Of a DNA stretch of 64,000 nt, positions 27,080-35,638 are shown piece by piece. The stretch is taken from positions 184,703-248,702 of the forward strand of contig NZ_JAHEOJ010000028.1 in NCBI RefSeq assembly GCF_018595715.1, read 5' to 3'. The translations under genes and the position numbers were made by a program. Numbering within the stretch: position 1 is the stretch's first letter; each line of letters opens with the position of its first letter. The notes beneath the pieces are model-generated. The model was not told where the DNA came from and did not search any database. It saw nothing but the letters and a program-made list of their open reading frames with translations. The stretch is from Glaciecola sp. XM2. GTDB lineage: Bacteria > Pseudomonadota > Gammaproteobacteria > Enterobacterales > Alteromonadaceae.

Positions 27080-27988
27080 ATGACTCTTGCTGCAACCCAT
27101 TCTCTTATCGAGCAGAAACTTGCTGAGGTCTCTCTATCACAGCGAGAGCGCCTCGCTTTTATTGACTTTAACCTGCAGTTTTTTGGGAATATAGCGCGCA
27201 ATGACCTGATCGCGCGGTTTAAAACTGGGCTTGCAGCAAGCACCAGAGACTTTGCCGCTTATCGAGAGTTAGCAGAGCATAACTTGGCACTCGACCATTC
27301 TACGAAACAGTATTATCGCACGCAGCATTTCAAGCCTTTATTCGATTTTTCAGCCGACACCATTTTACAATCCGTTAGCAAAGGATTCAGCGACGGCATC
27401 ACCAGCGATGTGCAGCCTTCCGAGCACTGCTTTGAAGCGGTGCAATTGATACATCCAGAAGTTGAAATCATTGCCACGCTAATGCGAGCGATTCATAATC
27501 AACAAGCGTGTATTGTTAAGTATGTATCTATTACTTCCGGCGAGAGCCAGCGCCGTTTAGTGCCACACGCTATTATTAATAATGGTCACCGTTGGCATGT
27601 TCGTGGTTTTGATGGAAAATCTAAATCCTTCCGCGACTTTGTATGCACACGCTTTACTGCGGTTGATGAGTTAGGAGCGCCAAGCGAAAAGCATGAACTT
27701 GCAAATGCAGACAAACAGTTCAATACTTTTGTAGAGTTGGTGTTGGTACCTCATCCAAGCATTAAAAACCCGCGGGCCATTGAAATGGACTATGCCATGC
27801 GCAATGGCACCAAGACTATGCGTGTTAGGGCTGCACTAGCGGCTTATGTGCTAAGGCAGTGGCAAGTGGATTGCTCATCGGATGCGCGGATTTCAAACCA
27901 AGGGTGTCAACTCGCCCTCAGCAATACGCAAGTTCTTGAAATTATTGAGAACCCACAATTAGCCCCTGGGTTTCGTACAAAAAACTGA
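27080..27988 (+). CDS. WYL-domain transcriptional regulator (BrxR/CapW-like)
   Basis: DNA-binding regulator of 302 residues. An N-terminal winged helix (ERLAFIDFNLQFFGNIARND, then LIARFKTGLAASTRDFAAYR) is followed by a linker and a WYL domain, whose core reads RWHVRGFDGKSKSFRDFVCTRF near residues 172-194, then a C-terminal dimerisation part. This arrangement and the WHVRG variant are typical of the BrxR/CapW group that represses anti-phage systems such as BREX and CBASS (family knowledge). No defence effector is visible nearby. A TerB-like gene follows 53 bp downstream and may be cotranscribed. Confidence 0.88.
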   Translation: MTLAATHSLIEQKLAEVSLSQRERLAFIDFNLQFFGNIARNDLIARFKTGLAASTRDFAAYRELAEHNLALDHSTKQYYRTQHFKPLFDFSADTILQSVSKGFSDGITSDVQPSEHCFEAVQLIHPEVEIIATLMRAIHNQQACIVKYVSITSGESQRRLVPHAIINNGHRWHVRGFDGKSKSFRDFVCTRFTAVDELGAPSEKHELANADKQFNTFVELVLVPHPSIKNPRAIEMDYAMRNGTKTMRVRAALAAYVLRQWQVDCSSDARISNQGCQLALSNTQVLEIIENPQLAPGFRTKN

Positions 27989-28041
27989 ACCTCAAGCATG
28001 GAATATAGTCTTACACACCCATCATCCACAAAGGTATTCGC

Positions 28042-28434
28042 ATGACGACACCAGATGAGCAACCTCTTAACCATCGCCAACTATTTAATGAAGCCCTCGT
28101 AAGAATGTCGGTTTTGCTGTATCAGATTGATGGCAAAGTGACATTAACCGAGCAAGACTACTTTGAAGAGCTGACCGAACAACTCGAGTGGACGAGCGGC
28201 ACAGTGTTACCCGCGTTTATCAGTCAGGTGATTCATGAAGCAAGAGTGGCAATAGATCAAAATGCCGCACGCGAATACTTGCGCGACCTAGGTAATGACT
28301 TAAATATCGACCCAGCCAAAGCGTTTGAAGTTGCCATGGAAATTACCGCAGCAGACGGTAAACGAAGTGACGAAGAGTTAGAGTTGCTCTCTTTATTATC
28401 GAACCGAGTACTTGCAAAAGGGTTGGTAGCATAG
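28042..28434 (+). CDS. TerB-like small protein
   Basis: A 130-residue, acidic, all-helical protein with two half-repeats of the TerB type. Each has an acidic loop after a helix: IDGKVTLTEQDYFEEL near residue 30 and AADGKRSDEELELLSLL near residue 105. TerB-like domains bind metal and occur in tellurite-resistance and stress gene sets, but no other ter gene is present. No signal peptide is present. It lies between the WYL regulator and a two-component pair on the same strand, so it may share the WYL promoter. The specific role is unknown. Confidence 0.78.
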   Translation: MTTPDEQPLNHRQLFNEALVRMSVLLYQIDGKVTLTEQDYFEELTEQLEWTSGTVLPAFISQVIHEARVAIDQNAAREYLRDLGNDLNIDPAKAFEVAMEITAADGKRSDEELELLSLLSNRVLAKGLVA

Positions 28435-28497
28435 TCAGTTAAACGTGACTTTTTACCTATATGCCCAACGCCTCTTTATTGCTAATCTAGCATTCTG

Positions 28498-29664
28498 TTG
28501 TTTAATTTGGATGCTAGGTTGCGTAAATTTTTATCCCAAAACATTTTTAGGCTAGATAAAGCCTCAGGCATCGTGACATGGCTGGTTGTCTCAACGCTGT
28601 GCGTCGTTATTATGCACAACAACGACTTCCCTCTTAGTCAGATTGCTTTAGCAATAGTACTTTATCTAAGCTACATAACCGTTTGGCTTATCATCGTTAA
28701 TGAAAACACCATCGAAGGCGCGCAAGGCTGGCGCGTTGGGTTAATTGCGTTCGCGTTTTGCATAGTTGTCGGGATTTATTTTGTAGTCCCCCTATCCTTC
28801 AACAGCATTTTGATGGGTATACTTAGTGGCGGCCTGCCTTACTTTCTCACTATTCGATTAGCACTTGTCGTTGGTTCGCTGTTGTCTGTTCCACTATTTT
28901 TAATCTTCCAATACTACTGGGGACATGAGCAAACCTATATTAGTGCGTTACTCTTTTGGACCTTTAACATGTTTGCAATCATCATGGTAAATACGGCAAA
29001 AAAAGAGACCGAAGCCAGAGAGCAAGCGCAAGAAGTAAGCCGCCGTCTGATAAGTACTCAAGCGCTTTTAAATGAAGCCAACAAACAAAGTGAGAGAGTG
29101 CGTATCGCGCGTAACATCCACGACCTATTGGGCCATCACCTTACAGCTTTGACTATTAATTTGCAGGTTGCAGGCATCAAATCTGAAGGTGAGGTGAAAC
29201 AAAACATTGAGCAATGTCATAAACTTGCAAAGCTCCTGCTAAGCGACGTGCGAGAAGCGGTAAGTGAAATTCGTGACAAAGGCCAAGTAGATTTAAAAAA
29301 AGCCCTGTCGGAGATTACTGAGCAAATCCCACATATTAACTTTAAACTGGATGTGGGCGAGCATCTTGAAGTCGATAGCATTGATATGGCAGATGCATTA
29401 ATTAAATGCGTTCAAGAATCCATTACCAATACCCTTAAACATGCAAAAGGGCATCAAATGGAAGTGACGTTGCATCAGCATGAGAACGAATTGAAAATGC
29501 AAATCAAGAATGACGGTAATATCCCGCAGGTATTGCGCATCGGAAACGGTTTAAAAGGGATGCAGGAACGTATTGAGGCGTTAATGGGCCGCGTAGCATT
29601 TGCATTAAATACCACCCATTTTGTGACTACCGTCACCATTCCTCTTGCAAAGGTGACGCCTTGA
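28498..29664 (+). CDS. Sensor histidine kinase (NarL-type, DesK-like)
   Basis: Membrane sensor kinase with about five or six TM helices in residues 20-165, a short coiled coil, and an HisKA_3 dimerisation domain whose phosphoacceptor is His208 (RIARNIHDLLGHH). A HATPase domain follows (N box CVQESITNTLKHA, then GNGLKGMQERIEAL). The layout, with no periplasmic sensor domain, resembles DesK/LiaS-type kinases that sense the membrane. The start is uncertain: TTG at 28498, with TTGs at 28507 and 28519 as alternatives and no clear ribosome site. The response regulator gene overlaps its stop (TTGA), so they form a pair. Confidence 0.9.
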   Translation: MFNLDARLRKFLSQNIFRLDKASGIVTWLVVSTLCVVIMHNNDFPLSQIALAIVLYLSYITVWLIIVNENTIEGAQGWRVGLIAFAFCIVVGIYFVVPLSFNSILMGILSGGLPYFLTIRLALVVGSLLSVPLFLIFQYYWGHEQTYISALLFWTFNMFAIIMVNTAKKETEAREQAQEVSRRLISTQALLNEANKQSERVRIARNIHDLLGHHLTALTINLQVAGIKSEGEVKQNIEQCHKLAKLLLSDVREAVSEIRDKGQVDLKKALSEITEQIPHINFKLDVGEHLEVDSIDMADALIKCVQESITNTLKHAKGHQMEVTLHQHENELKMQIKNDGNIPQVLRIGNGLKGMQERIEALMGRVAFALNTTHFVTTVTIPLAKVTP

Positions 29665-30308
29665 TAAAAGTCTTTCTTGTAGATGATCAAACCCTCGTTC
29701 GAGAAGGCATAAAAAGCCTATTATCGCTCTCTGACAAAGTCCGCGTAGTAGGGGAAGCGGCTAATGGTAGAGACGCTGTCGACGCCATAAGCGCGTCATC
29801 CAACGACGTCGATGTGGTGCTTATGGACATACGAATGCCCATCTTAGACGGCATTGATGCTTTACGTGAACTGGTGAGCGCAGAGATTCAAATCCCTATC
29901 ATTATGCTTACCACCTTTGATGATCATGAGTCAGTTATGCGAGCAATCAAAGCAGGCGCAAAGGGATATTTACTCAAAGATGTATCCCTAGACACATTAG
30001 TCGAAAGTATTGAGGCGGTGAATGCTGGTAATACCCTTATTCAGCCAGCGATTACTGAGCGACTCATTGAAGGCTTACGAGGCAAAACGTCGGATTTTGA
30101 TGCTGCTGATTATCCTGAAGCACTCAGCAAACGCGAGACCGAAATACTACGCTTGATGGCGGCAGGCTGTTCAAACAAAGAGATGGCACAAAGCCTATTT
30201 CGTTCAGAAGGGACGATAAAAAACCAAGTATCTAGCATTTTAGCCAAGCTCGGTGTGCGAGACCGCACCCGAGCAGTATTAAAGGCAATCGAACAAGGAT
30301 TAATATAG
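29661..30308 (+). CDS. LuxR/NarL-family response regulator
   Basis: Response regulator of 215 residues. The receiver domain has the phosphoacceptor Asp56 (VVLMDIRMP), the acidic pocket VDD near residue 9 and Lys near 106 (GYLLKD). The C-terminal LuxR-type helix-turn-helix reads LSKRETEILRLMAAGCSNKE and SEGTIKNQVSSILAKLGVRD. It starts at a TTG overlapping the kinase stop, which indicates translational coupling. The pair is similar to DesR/LiaR systems. The target promoters are not evident, and no fatty-acid desaturase or envelope-stress gene is adjacent. Confidence 0.93.
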   Translation: MIKVFLVDDQTLVREGIKSLLSLSDKVRVVGEAANGRDAVDAISASSNDVDVVLMDIRMPILDGIDALRELVSAEIQIPIIMLTTFDDHESVMRAIKAGAKGYLLKDVSLDTLVESIEAVNAGNTLIQPAITERLIEGLRGKTSDFDAADYPEALSKRETEILRLMAAGCSNKEMAQSLFRSEGTIKNQVSSILAKLGVRDRTRAVLKAIEQGLI

Positions 30309-30313
30309 GGAGA

Positions 30314-31873
30314 TTACTTCTCCCCAATCCACTGAACGCGGTATAGATCTCGTCTTTTATCCAAGTAGTTTCTTACCGAGCCCTCGTTTTGCAGCTTTTC
30401 TAGTTTATCTAAATCTAAATCGACAATGAGCATCATTTCGGTGTTAGGAGTTGTCTCCGAGACAATCGCATCATGCGGGAAAGCAAAGTCAGACGGAGAG
30501 AATACAGCGGTTTGGCCATATTGAATATCCACATTATCTACTTTCGGTAAGTTACCCACACTGCCAGCAATAGCCACGTAACACTCATTTTCAATAGCGC
30601 GTGCCTGGGCGCATCTGCGCACGCGTAAATAGCCGTTTTTAGTGTCGGTCCAAAAAGGTACGCATAGGATCTGGATTTCTTCTTCAGACAACAGACGCGA
30701 TAGTTCAGGAAACTCAACATCGTAACAAATGAGAATACCAATTTTGCCAAAGTCGGTATCAAATGCAGTCAGCTTGTCTCCACCTTTCATTAACCAGCCA
30801 TTCTTCTCATATGGTGTAGGATGAAGCTTGTATTGACTGTCGATGCGACCATCACGATGACAAAGGTAGGCGACGTTGTATAAATCGTTCTCTTCGACAA
30901 CAGGCAAAGAACCCGCAATAATATTAATGTTGTAACTGATTGCCAGCTCAGAAATCGCGCTTAAAATTTCAGACGTATATTCGGCCAGATGCCATATGGC
31001 ATCAATGGGCGCTTCAGACTCACTTAAGCCCATTAACGGGGCGTTAAAAAACTCCGGTAATACCGCTAAGTCGCACTTATAGTCTGACAGCGCATCTACA
31101 AAATATTCAACCTGCTGGAGCATATCGTCAACACTGTCGAAGTAGCGCATTTGCCATTGCACCAAGCCAATTCGAGCGCTTGAAAATTTACTGTGAAGGA
31201 GTGATGGCTTTTCTGCATCATAATACATATTGTGCCATTGCAACAAAGTAGCAAAGCCCATAGACGGGTTGTCTTCAGGCAAATACGCCTTAAGTACCTG
31301 TTTCACCTCAAAGCCATTGTTCATTTGAAATGACAAAGTAGGATCGTGAATCTCTTTATCTTTAACCTGCTCGATGTATTCAAACGGGGTCATCTTGTCG
31401 GCATACTTCGAGTAGTTAGGGATCCTGCCACCGGCCATAATGCTCTTTAAATTCAAATTGCGACAAAGCTCTTTGCGTGCTTCGTATAGTCGCCGCCCTA
31501 ATCGCAAACCTCGGTATTCGGGGTCGACAAAAAAATCAACGCCGTATAAGACATCCCCTTTAGGATCGTGTGTGGTTAAATACGCATCACCAGTGATTTC
31601 TTCGTAGGTATGTTTATCACCAAACTTTTCATAATCAACAATGACTGAAAAGGCAGCGGCAACAATACGTCCCTTATCTTCAATACAGATTTGTCCATCT
31701 GCAAAGGTATTAATTTGAGCTTGATAACGTTTTTTTGAAAATGCGCCACCGATGTTTCGATATACAACATCCATCAAGGATTTTATCCCTTCAAAATCAG
31801 CTAAAGTTAAATGGCGTAGCTCGAGGTGGTATTCTTGCTCGCTCGCTGGATTTGGGGCTTTGGGGTCGCTCAC
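30314..31873 (-). CDS. GNAT acetyltransferase-nitrilase (carbon-nitrogen hydrolase) fusion
   Basis: Two-domain cytosolic protein of about 519 residues. The N-terminal GNAT domain (about 15-210) has the acetyl-CoA loop YRGLRLGRRLYEAR. The C-terminal nitrilase-superfamily amidase has the Glu-Lys-Cys triad: Glu274 (VLPEFF), Lys349 (QYKLHP) and Cys383 (ILICYDVEFPE). The frame is open to a TTG at 31957, but the GTG at 31873 has a strong AGGAG site 7 bp upstream and gives an N-terminus SDPKAPNP, so it is chosen. The fusion is widespread, but its substrate is not known. It converges with the response regulator gene, 5 bp apart. Confidence 0.93.
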   Translation of the reverse strand: MSDPKAPNPASEQEYHLELRHLTLADFEGIKSLMDVVYRNIGGAFSKKRYQAQINTFADGQICIEDKGRIVAAAFSVIVDYEKFGDKHTYEEITGDAYLTTHDPKGDVLYGVDFFVDPEYRGLRLGRRLYEARKELCRNLNLKSIMAGGRIPNYSKYADKMTPFEYIEQVKDKEIHDPTLSFQMNNGFEVKQVLKAYLPEDNPSMGFATLLQWHNMYYDAEKPSLLHSKFSSARIGLVQWQMRYFDSVDDMLQQVEYFVDALSDYKCDLAVLPEFFNAPLMGLSESEAPIDAIWHLAEYTSEILSAISELAISYNINIIAGSLPVVEENDLYNVAYLCHRDGRIDSQYKLHPTPYEKNGWLMKGGDKLTAFDTDFGKIGILICYDVEFPELSRLLSEEEIQILCVPFWTDTKNGYLRVRRCAQARAIENECYVAIAGSVGNLPKVDNVDIQYGQTAVFSPSDFAFPHDAIVSETTPNTEMMLIVDLDLDKLEKLQNEGSVRNYLDKRRDLYRVQWIGEK

Positions 31874-31997
31874 GGATATCTCCTGAATATGAAGCGGACA
31901 ATCACAATTGATTGTTAGAATATCGCGTAAAATAGGTGCATTTGACGTATTTAGCAATACCGTGTGAAAAATAAACTTTTAGCGGGAGTAAATAGCC

Positions 31998-32027
31998 AAA
32001 AGCCACTTTAATAATGAAGTGGCTTTT
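31998..32027 (-). terminator. Rho-independent terminator after the DUF2855 gene
   Basis: The 11-bp stem AAAAGCCACTT / AAGTGGCTTTT with an 8-nt loop has T-rich ends on both strands. It lies 26 bp downstream of the DUF2855 stop, in the gap before the GNAT-nitrilase gene, and so separates the two leftward units. Confidence 0.88.
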
Positions 32028-32053
32028 GTAAAAAACACCCTTTTAGGCAGCCG

Positions 32054-33139
32054 TTAAAAGCGCATAATGTTGAGCGCTTTTGTATCAGCCGTTCCATTGA
32101 GTGTTTGCAAATATAACCCTACAATCTCATCCGTACCATTAACATCTACCTCATGCATGGTATCTTTGAGCGCAAGCGCCACATGTGCCCATGCTTTTGC
32201 GTAACGCGTTAAAAACTCACCCTGCCCCCATTCTTGATTTAGAGATTTCACTAACGAGGGTGCAAAAAAGATTTCTGCTTGAAGCGCTTTCTTACTGGGC
32301 TTTTGCTCAGCCTTCCAATCGGTAGCACCAATCAGTGTGACTTTGGTGAGGTTGTCACCAATCGCGGCTTTCACACTATCAATTACGGCACCGTTGGCAG
32401 CAAAATCGAGCAACCACGCACTGTGATTTGGCAACGAATCGACCTCATCATAACAAAGTACTTTGTCATAACACCCTAGTGACTCTACCAGAGCCTTGTT
32501 TGAAGCGGAGGTAAGACCGATGACTTCATAATTTGCATTGCGTTTTTGTTTATTTGCCTGTAACAAAAAGGCTGTTCCAAAAGCCGTTTTGCTAGACGCA
32601 CTGGTCAGTATTAATGAGTCATGAGATAGATGCTGACCAACAAACTCGTCCAATACAAAAGAGGTCATAAATAAGGGGCGGAAATTTAGCTGCCAAGACT
32701 CACGCGCTGGGTTATAACCAGGGTCTTTGTCACAATAAATATAGTTATCGTACACGGGACTAATACTCTTGCGCTGAGGGTGGCCATCAGAGAAGCCAAA
32801 AGGATTGAGTTTATGCGCCCGAACAAGCACATGTGAAGCCATTGGTAGATAACCAAAGACTTTTTGCCCTACCTGAATATCGGGGTGATTGGAGTGAGAT
32901 ACCTTCGCAAAGCCCCAAACCGGAACTATGCCATAGCCCTCATCAGCTGGGAAAAATCCCCAGTATCCCATGCCGTGCCCCAATGCCGCATAGGTAATAT
33001 TATTCGCAGAGAACCCAAAGGATTCGGTAGCCAGTATCACCTCCCCCTCTTTAAGAGAGTTTTCATCAATCTCAATATGCTTGAGCTTGGTAGATGCAAG
33101 ATCATCTTGTTTGACTTGTATCTGAGTTACCGTTGTCAT
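32054..33139 (-). CDS. DUF2855 family protein (MDR-like fold)
   Basis: Uncharacterised 361-residue protein of the DUF2855 family. The sequence looks like a distant medium-chain dehydrogenase/reductase: an N-terminal GroES-like part (GEVILATESFGFSANNITYA, VGQKVFGYLPMASHVLVRAH) and a Rossmann-like C-terminal half (LILTSASSKTAFGTAFLLQA, YEVIGLTSASN). The usual zinc ligands and the classic GxGxxG of MDR enzymes are not evident, so cofactor use is uncertain. The ATG has an AGGAG site. It lies 143 bp downstream of the crotonase gene on the same strand; both may act on acyl or quinone-like substrates, but that is a guess. Confidence 0.85.
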   Translation of the reverse strand: MTTVTQIQVKQDDLASTKLKHIEIDENSLKEGEVILATESFGFSANNITYAALGHGMGYWGFFPADEGYGIVPVWGFAKVSHSNHPDIQVGQKVFGYLPMASHVLVRAHKLNPFGFSDGHPQRKSISPVYDNYIYCDKDPGYNPARESWQLNFRPLFMTSFVLDEFVGQHLSHDSLILTSASSKTAFGTAFLLQANKQKRNANYEVIGLTSASNKALVESLGCYDKVLCYDEVDSLPNHSAWLLDFAANGAVIDSVKAAIGDNLTKVTLIGATDWKAEQKPSKKALQAEIFFAPSLVKSLNQEWGQGEFLTRYAKAWAHVALALKDTMHEVDVNGTDEIVGLYLQTLNGTADTKALNIMRF

Positions 33140-33282
33140 AGAAGCTCCTGTAAAACATTCACACCATAAACTTTGGCGTATTCCGGCATGTATTGCGACT
33201 TATCTCTAGCTATAGATAACTATTAAAGTCACTAAGATATACTGCAACTATAAGCTATCAGTAATATACGCCTCTTTCGCTT

Positions 33283-34146
33283 TTATTTTTTCTCGTTGAT
33301 TGGCTTTAGGGGTTCAAATATAGGCAGCCTGCGACTTTTTTGTGCCTCCATCGCTTCAAATACATCAGGCATTTGTAACATTCCTGCTTGCCATGTGGCC
33401 ATATAATCCAAACTGTCGGAAACACTGTGGTCTCTAGTGTAGTTAATCATTTGCTTGCATCCTGTCACGGCCATTGGGGAGTTTATGGCAATGTTGCGTG
33501 CTATTTTCATAACAGCATCAAGCATTGCTTCCTGACTAGGGTAAATTTGATTTACAAAACCTTGAGCAAGAGCTTCGTGTGCGCTCCAGTTGCGACCTGT
33601 ATATGCAAGCTCTCTTATTAGTCCTTGCGGAATCAAATGCGGTAAGCGCTGCAAGGTACCTACATCAGCTGTCATGCCAATCTGCGTTTCTTTGATGGTA
33701 AAGAAAGTATCTTCTGTGCAATATCTGCAGTCAGCAGCGCAGACCATATCTACCGCACCACCAATTGCACCGCCATGAATGGCCACTAAAACGGGCATTC
33801 GCGCTTCTTCTAAGGCATTAAATGCATCTTGTAATGCAAGAATCGAACGGCGCATGTTTTCAGCTCGTCGAGCAGGTTCGCCCTTAAAATCCTCTGCCAT
33901 GTTTGTGAACACCGACAAATCCATTCCTGCACTAAAGTGCTTTCCAGTGCTGCTGATCACAATTACGCGCACATCACCTCGTGCATCTAATGCTCGCACT
34001 AATGAAGGAAGCTCAGTCCAAAAGGCAGGTATCATCGAATTCAGTTGCTCAGGTCGAGATAAGGTAATGTGCGCGATGTGCTCATTTACCTCGCAAGTGA
34101 AACAAGAGGGTTCGTTGCTACTTTGGATTGTTTTTTCTACATTCAT
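33283..34146 (-). CDS. Crotonase/enoyl-CoA hydratase family protein
   Basis: Acyl-CoA enzyme of the crotonase fold, 287 residues. Visible are the first oxyanion-hole segment STGKHFSAGMDLSVF near residues 65-80 and the second oxyanion Gly in AIHGGAIGGAVDMVCAADCRY near residues 120-140. The catalytic position EDTFFTIKETQIGMTADVGTLQRLP contains an Asp (ADVGTL) as in delta(3,5)-delta(2,4)-dienoyl-CoA isomerases, so isomerase activity is more likely than hydratase. The protein would act in beta-oxidation of unsaturated fatty acids. No other fad gene is adjacent. Confidence 0.9.
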   Translation of the reverse strand: MNVEKTIQSSNEPSCFTCEVNEHIAHITLSRPEQLNSMIPAFWTELPSLVRALDARGDVRVIVISSTGKHFSAGMDLSVFTNMAEDFKGEPARRAENMRRSILALQDAFNALEEARMPVLVAIHGGAIGGAVDMVCAADCRYCTEDTFFTIKETQIGMTADVGTLQRLPHLIPQGLIRELAYTGRNWSAHEALAQGFVNQIYPSQEAMLDAVMKIARNIAINSPMAVTGCKQMINYTRDHSVSDSLDYMATWQAGMLQMPDVFEAMEAQKSRRLPIFEPLKPINEKK

Positions 34147-34371
34147 CGTTTATCTCGCTAAAACACAATGTGTACATATTAGGTTGAATTGACGTCATGT
34201 GGAAGAGAGTATTAAACACTGATGCATTCGTGAATACTTCAACAAACAAAGAAGAAGAAATTACGAGTGTAAATCTATTAGGAGATTGAGGCAGTTGGAG
34301 CTTGTTTTAAAACAAACTCATCGCCTCACTGTGATATGAATTGAGTGATTTCATATATGTGTGGAAGTAAA

Positions 34372-34747
<376 letters not shown>

Positions 34748-34753
34748 AGGCGC

Positions 34754-34759
34754 AGTATA
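34754..34759 (-). promoter_or_regulatory. -10 element of the rnpB promoter
   Basis: TATACT on the minus strand, 6 bp before the inferred RNase P RNA 5' end, is followed by a GC-rich GCGCC discriminator of the kind seen at growth-rate-controlled stable RNA promoters. The -35 region is a poor match to TTGACA. Confidence 0.6.
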
Positions 34760-34796
34760 AAGCATTTGCCTGAGAATGCGACTAAAGCGTTAAAGT

Positions 34797-35513
34797 TTAC
34801 GCGTTTGCGTTGTGATAGACATTTTGCACATCATCACAGTCATTTAGCATGTCCATGAACTTTTCAAACATGGGCATATCATCTTCACTGATATCTTTGC
34901 TCTCTTGAGGTAACCAAGTGATTTCCTCAACATCAAACTCGATGCCATCAAACCTTTCTTGTAATGAGGTTTTCGCTTTGAAGAACTCAGTATGCGGCAC
35001 TAATACCGTTACCTGACCGTCTTCGACTTCCACGTCATGGACGTCTACATCATCCTCCATAAGCGCCTCTAAGATAACTTCGTCATCATCCCCAGCAAAG
35101 GTGAACACCGCCAAGTGATCAAACATAAACGCGGCGGAGTTTTGTGCGCCTAACTTACTGTCGGTCTTAGTGAAGCAGTTACGAACGTCGGTGATGGTGC
35201 GATTCACATTGTCGGTCAAACAATCAACAATGACCATGCACCCACCGGGTCCAAAGCCCTCGTAGCGAGCCGGCGCAAAATCTTCGCCTCCACCACCAGC
35301 GGCTTTGTCGATGGCTTTGTCAATTACGTGGGCGGGAACTTGGTCTTTTTTTGCTTTTTCAATCAAGCGTTTTAAGGATAAGTTCGCAACCGGATCGGTG
35401 CCGCCATTTTTTGCAACGACGTATATTTCTTTACCATACTTTGAGTAAACTTTGGTTTTTGCCGTCGCGGTTTTTGCCATCGCGACCTTTCTTACTTCAA
35501 ACTTTCTTCCCAT
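34797..35513 (-). CDS. yeeN: YebC/PmpR-family protein, YeeN type
   Basis: Member of the YebC/TACO1 family, which is tied to transcriptional control and to relief of ribosome stalling. The 238 residues begin MGRKFEVRK, as in E. coli YeeN, rather than MAGHSKWANI as in YebC. The conserved segments [21 protein letters not shown] and [21 protein letters not shown] are present, with a C-terminal acidic domain ending [12 protein letters not shown]. coli YeeN ends similarly (VQKVYHNV). No operon partner. A canonical yebC is expected elsewhere, next to ruv genes. Confidence 0.9.
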   Translation of the reverse strand: MGRKFEVRKVAMAKTATAKTKVYSKYGKEIYVVAKNGGTDPVANLSLKRLIEKAKKDQVPAHVIDKAIDKAAGGGGEDFAPARYEGFGPGGCMVIVDCLTDNVNRTITDVRNCFTKTDSKLGAQNSAAFMFDHLAVFTFAGDDDEVILEALMEDDVDVHDVEVEDGQVTVLVPHTEFFKAKTSLQERFDGIEFDVEEITWLPQESKDISEDDMPMFEKFMDMLNDCDDVQNVYHNANA

Positions 35514-35638
35514 AAGGCTCTCATTATTATTTTAGTGTGTTGCTAAGTTATCGGTCCGTAGGTCAAGCGCCCGCAGACAAACATCAATAGTATAATTGTA
35601 CTTTAATTTACGACTTTTTAAACCGCGAGAATCTCTAG

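Noticed and set aside
28433..28454. AGTCA/TGACT hairpin with T run after the TerB-like gene
   Set aside because: Only a 5-bp stem; too weak to call as a terminator.
30308..30324. Hairpin GGGAGA-TTACT-TCTCCC between two convergent genes
   Set aside because: Short stem, no T run on either strand and it overlaps the GNAT-nitrilase stop codon; not called as a terminator.
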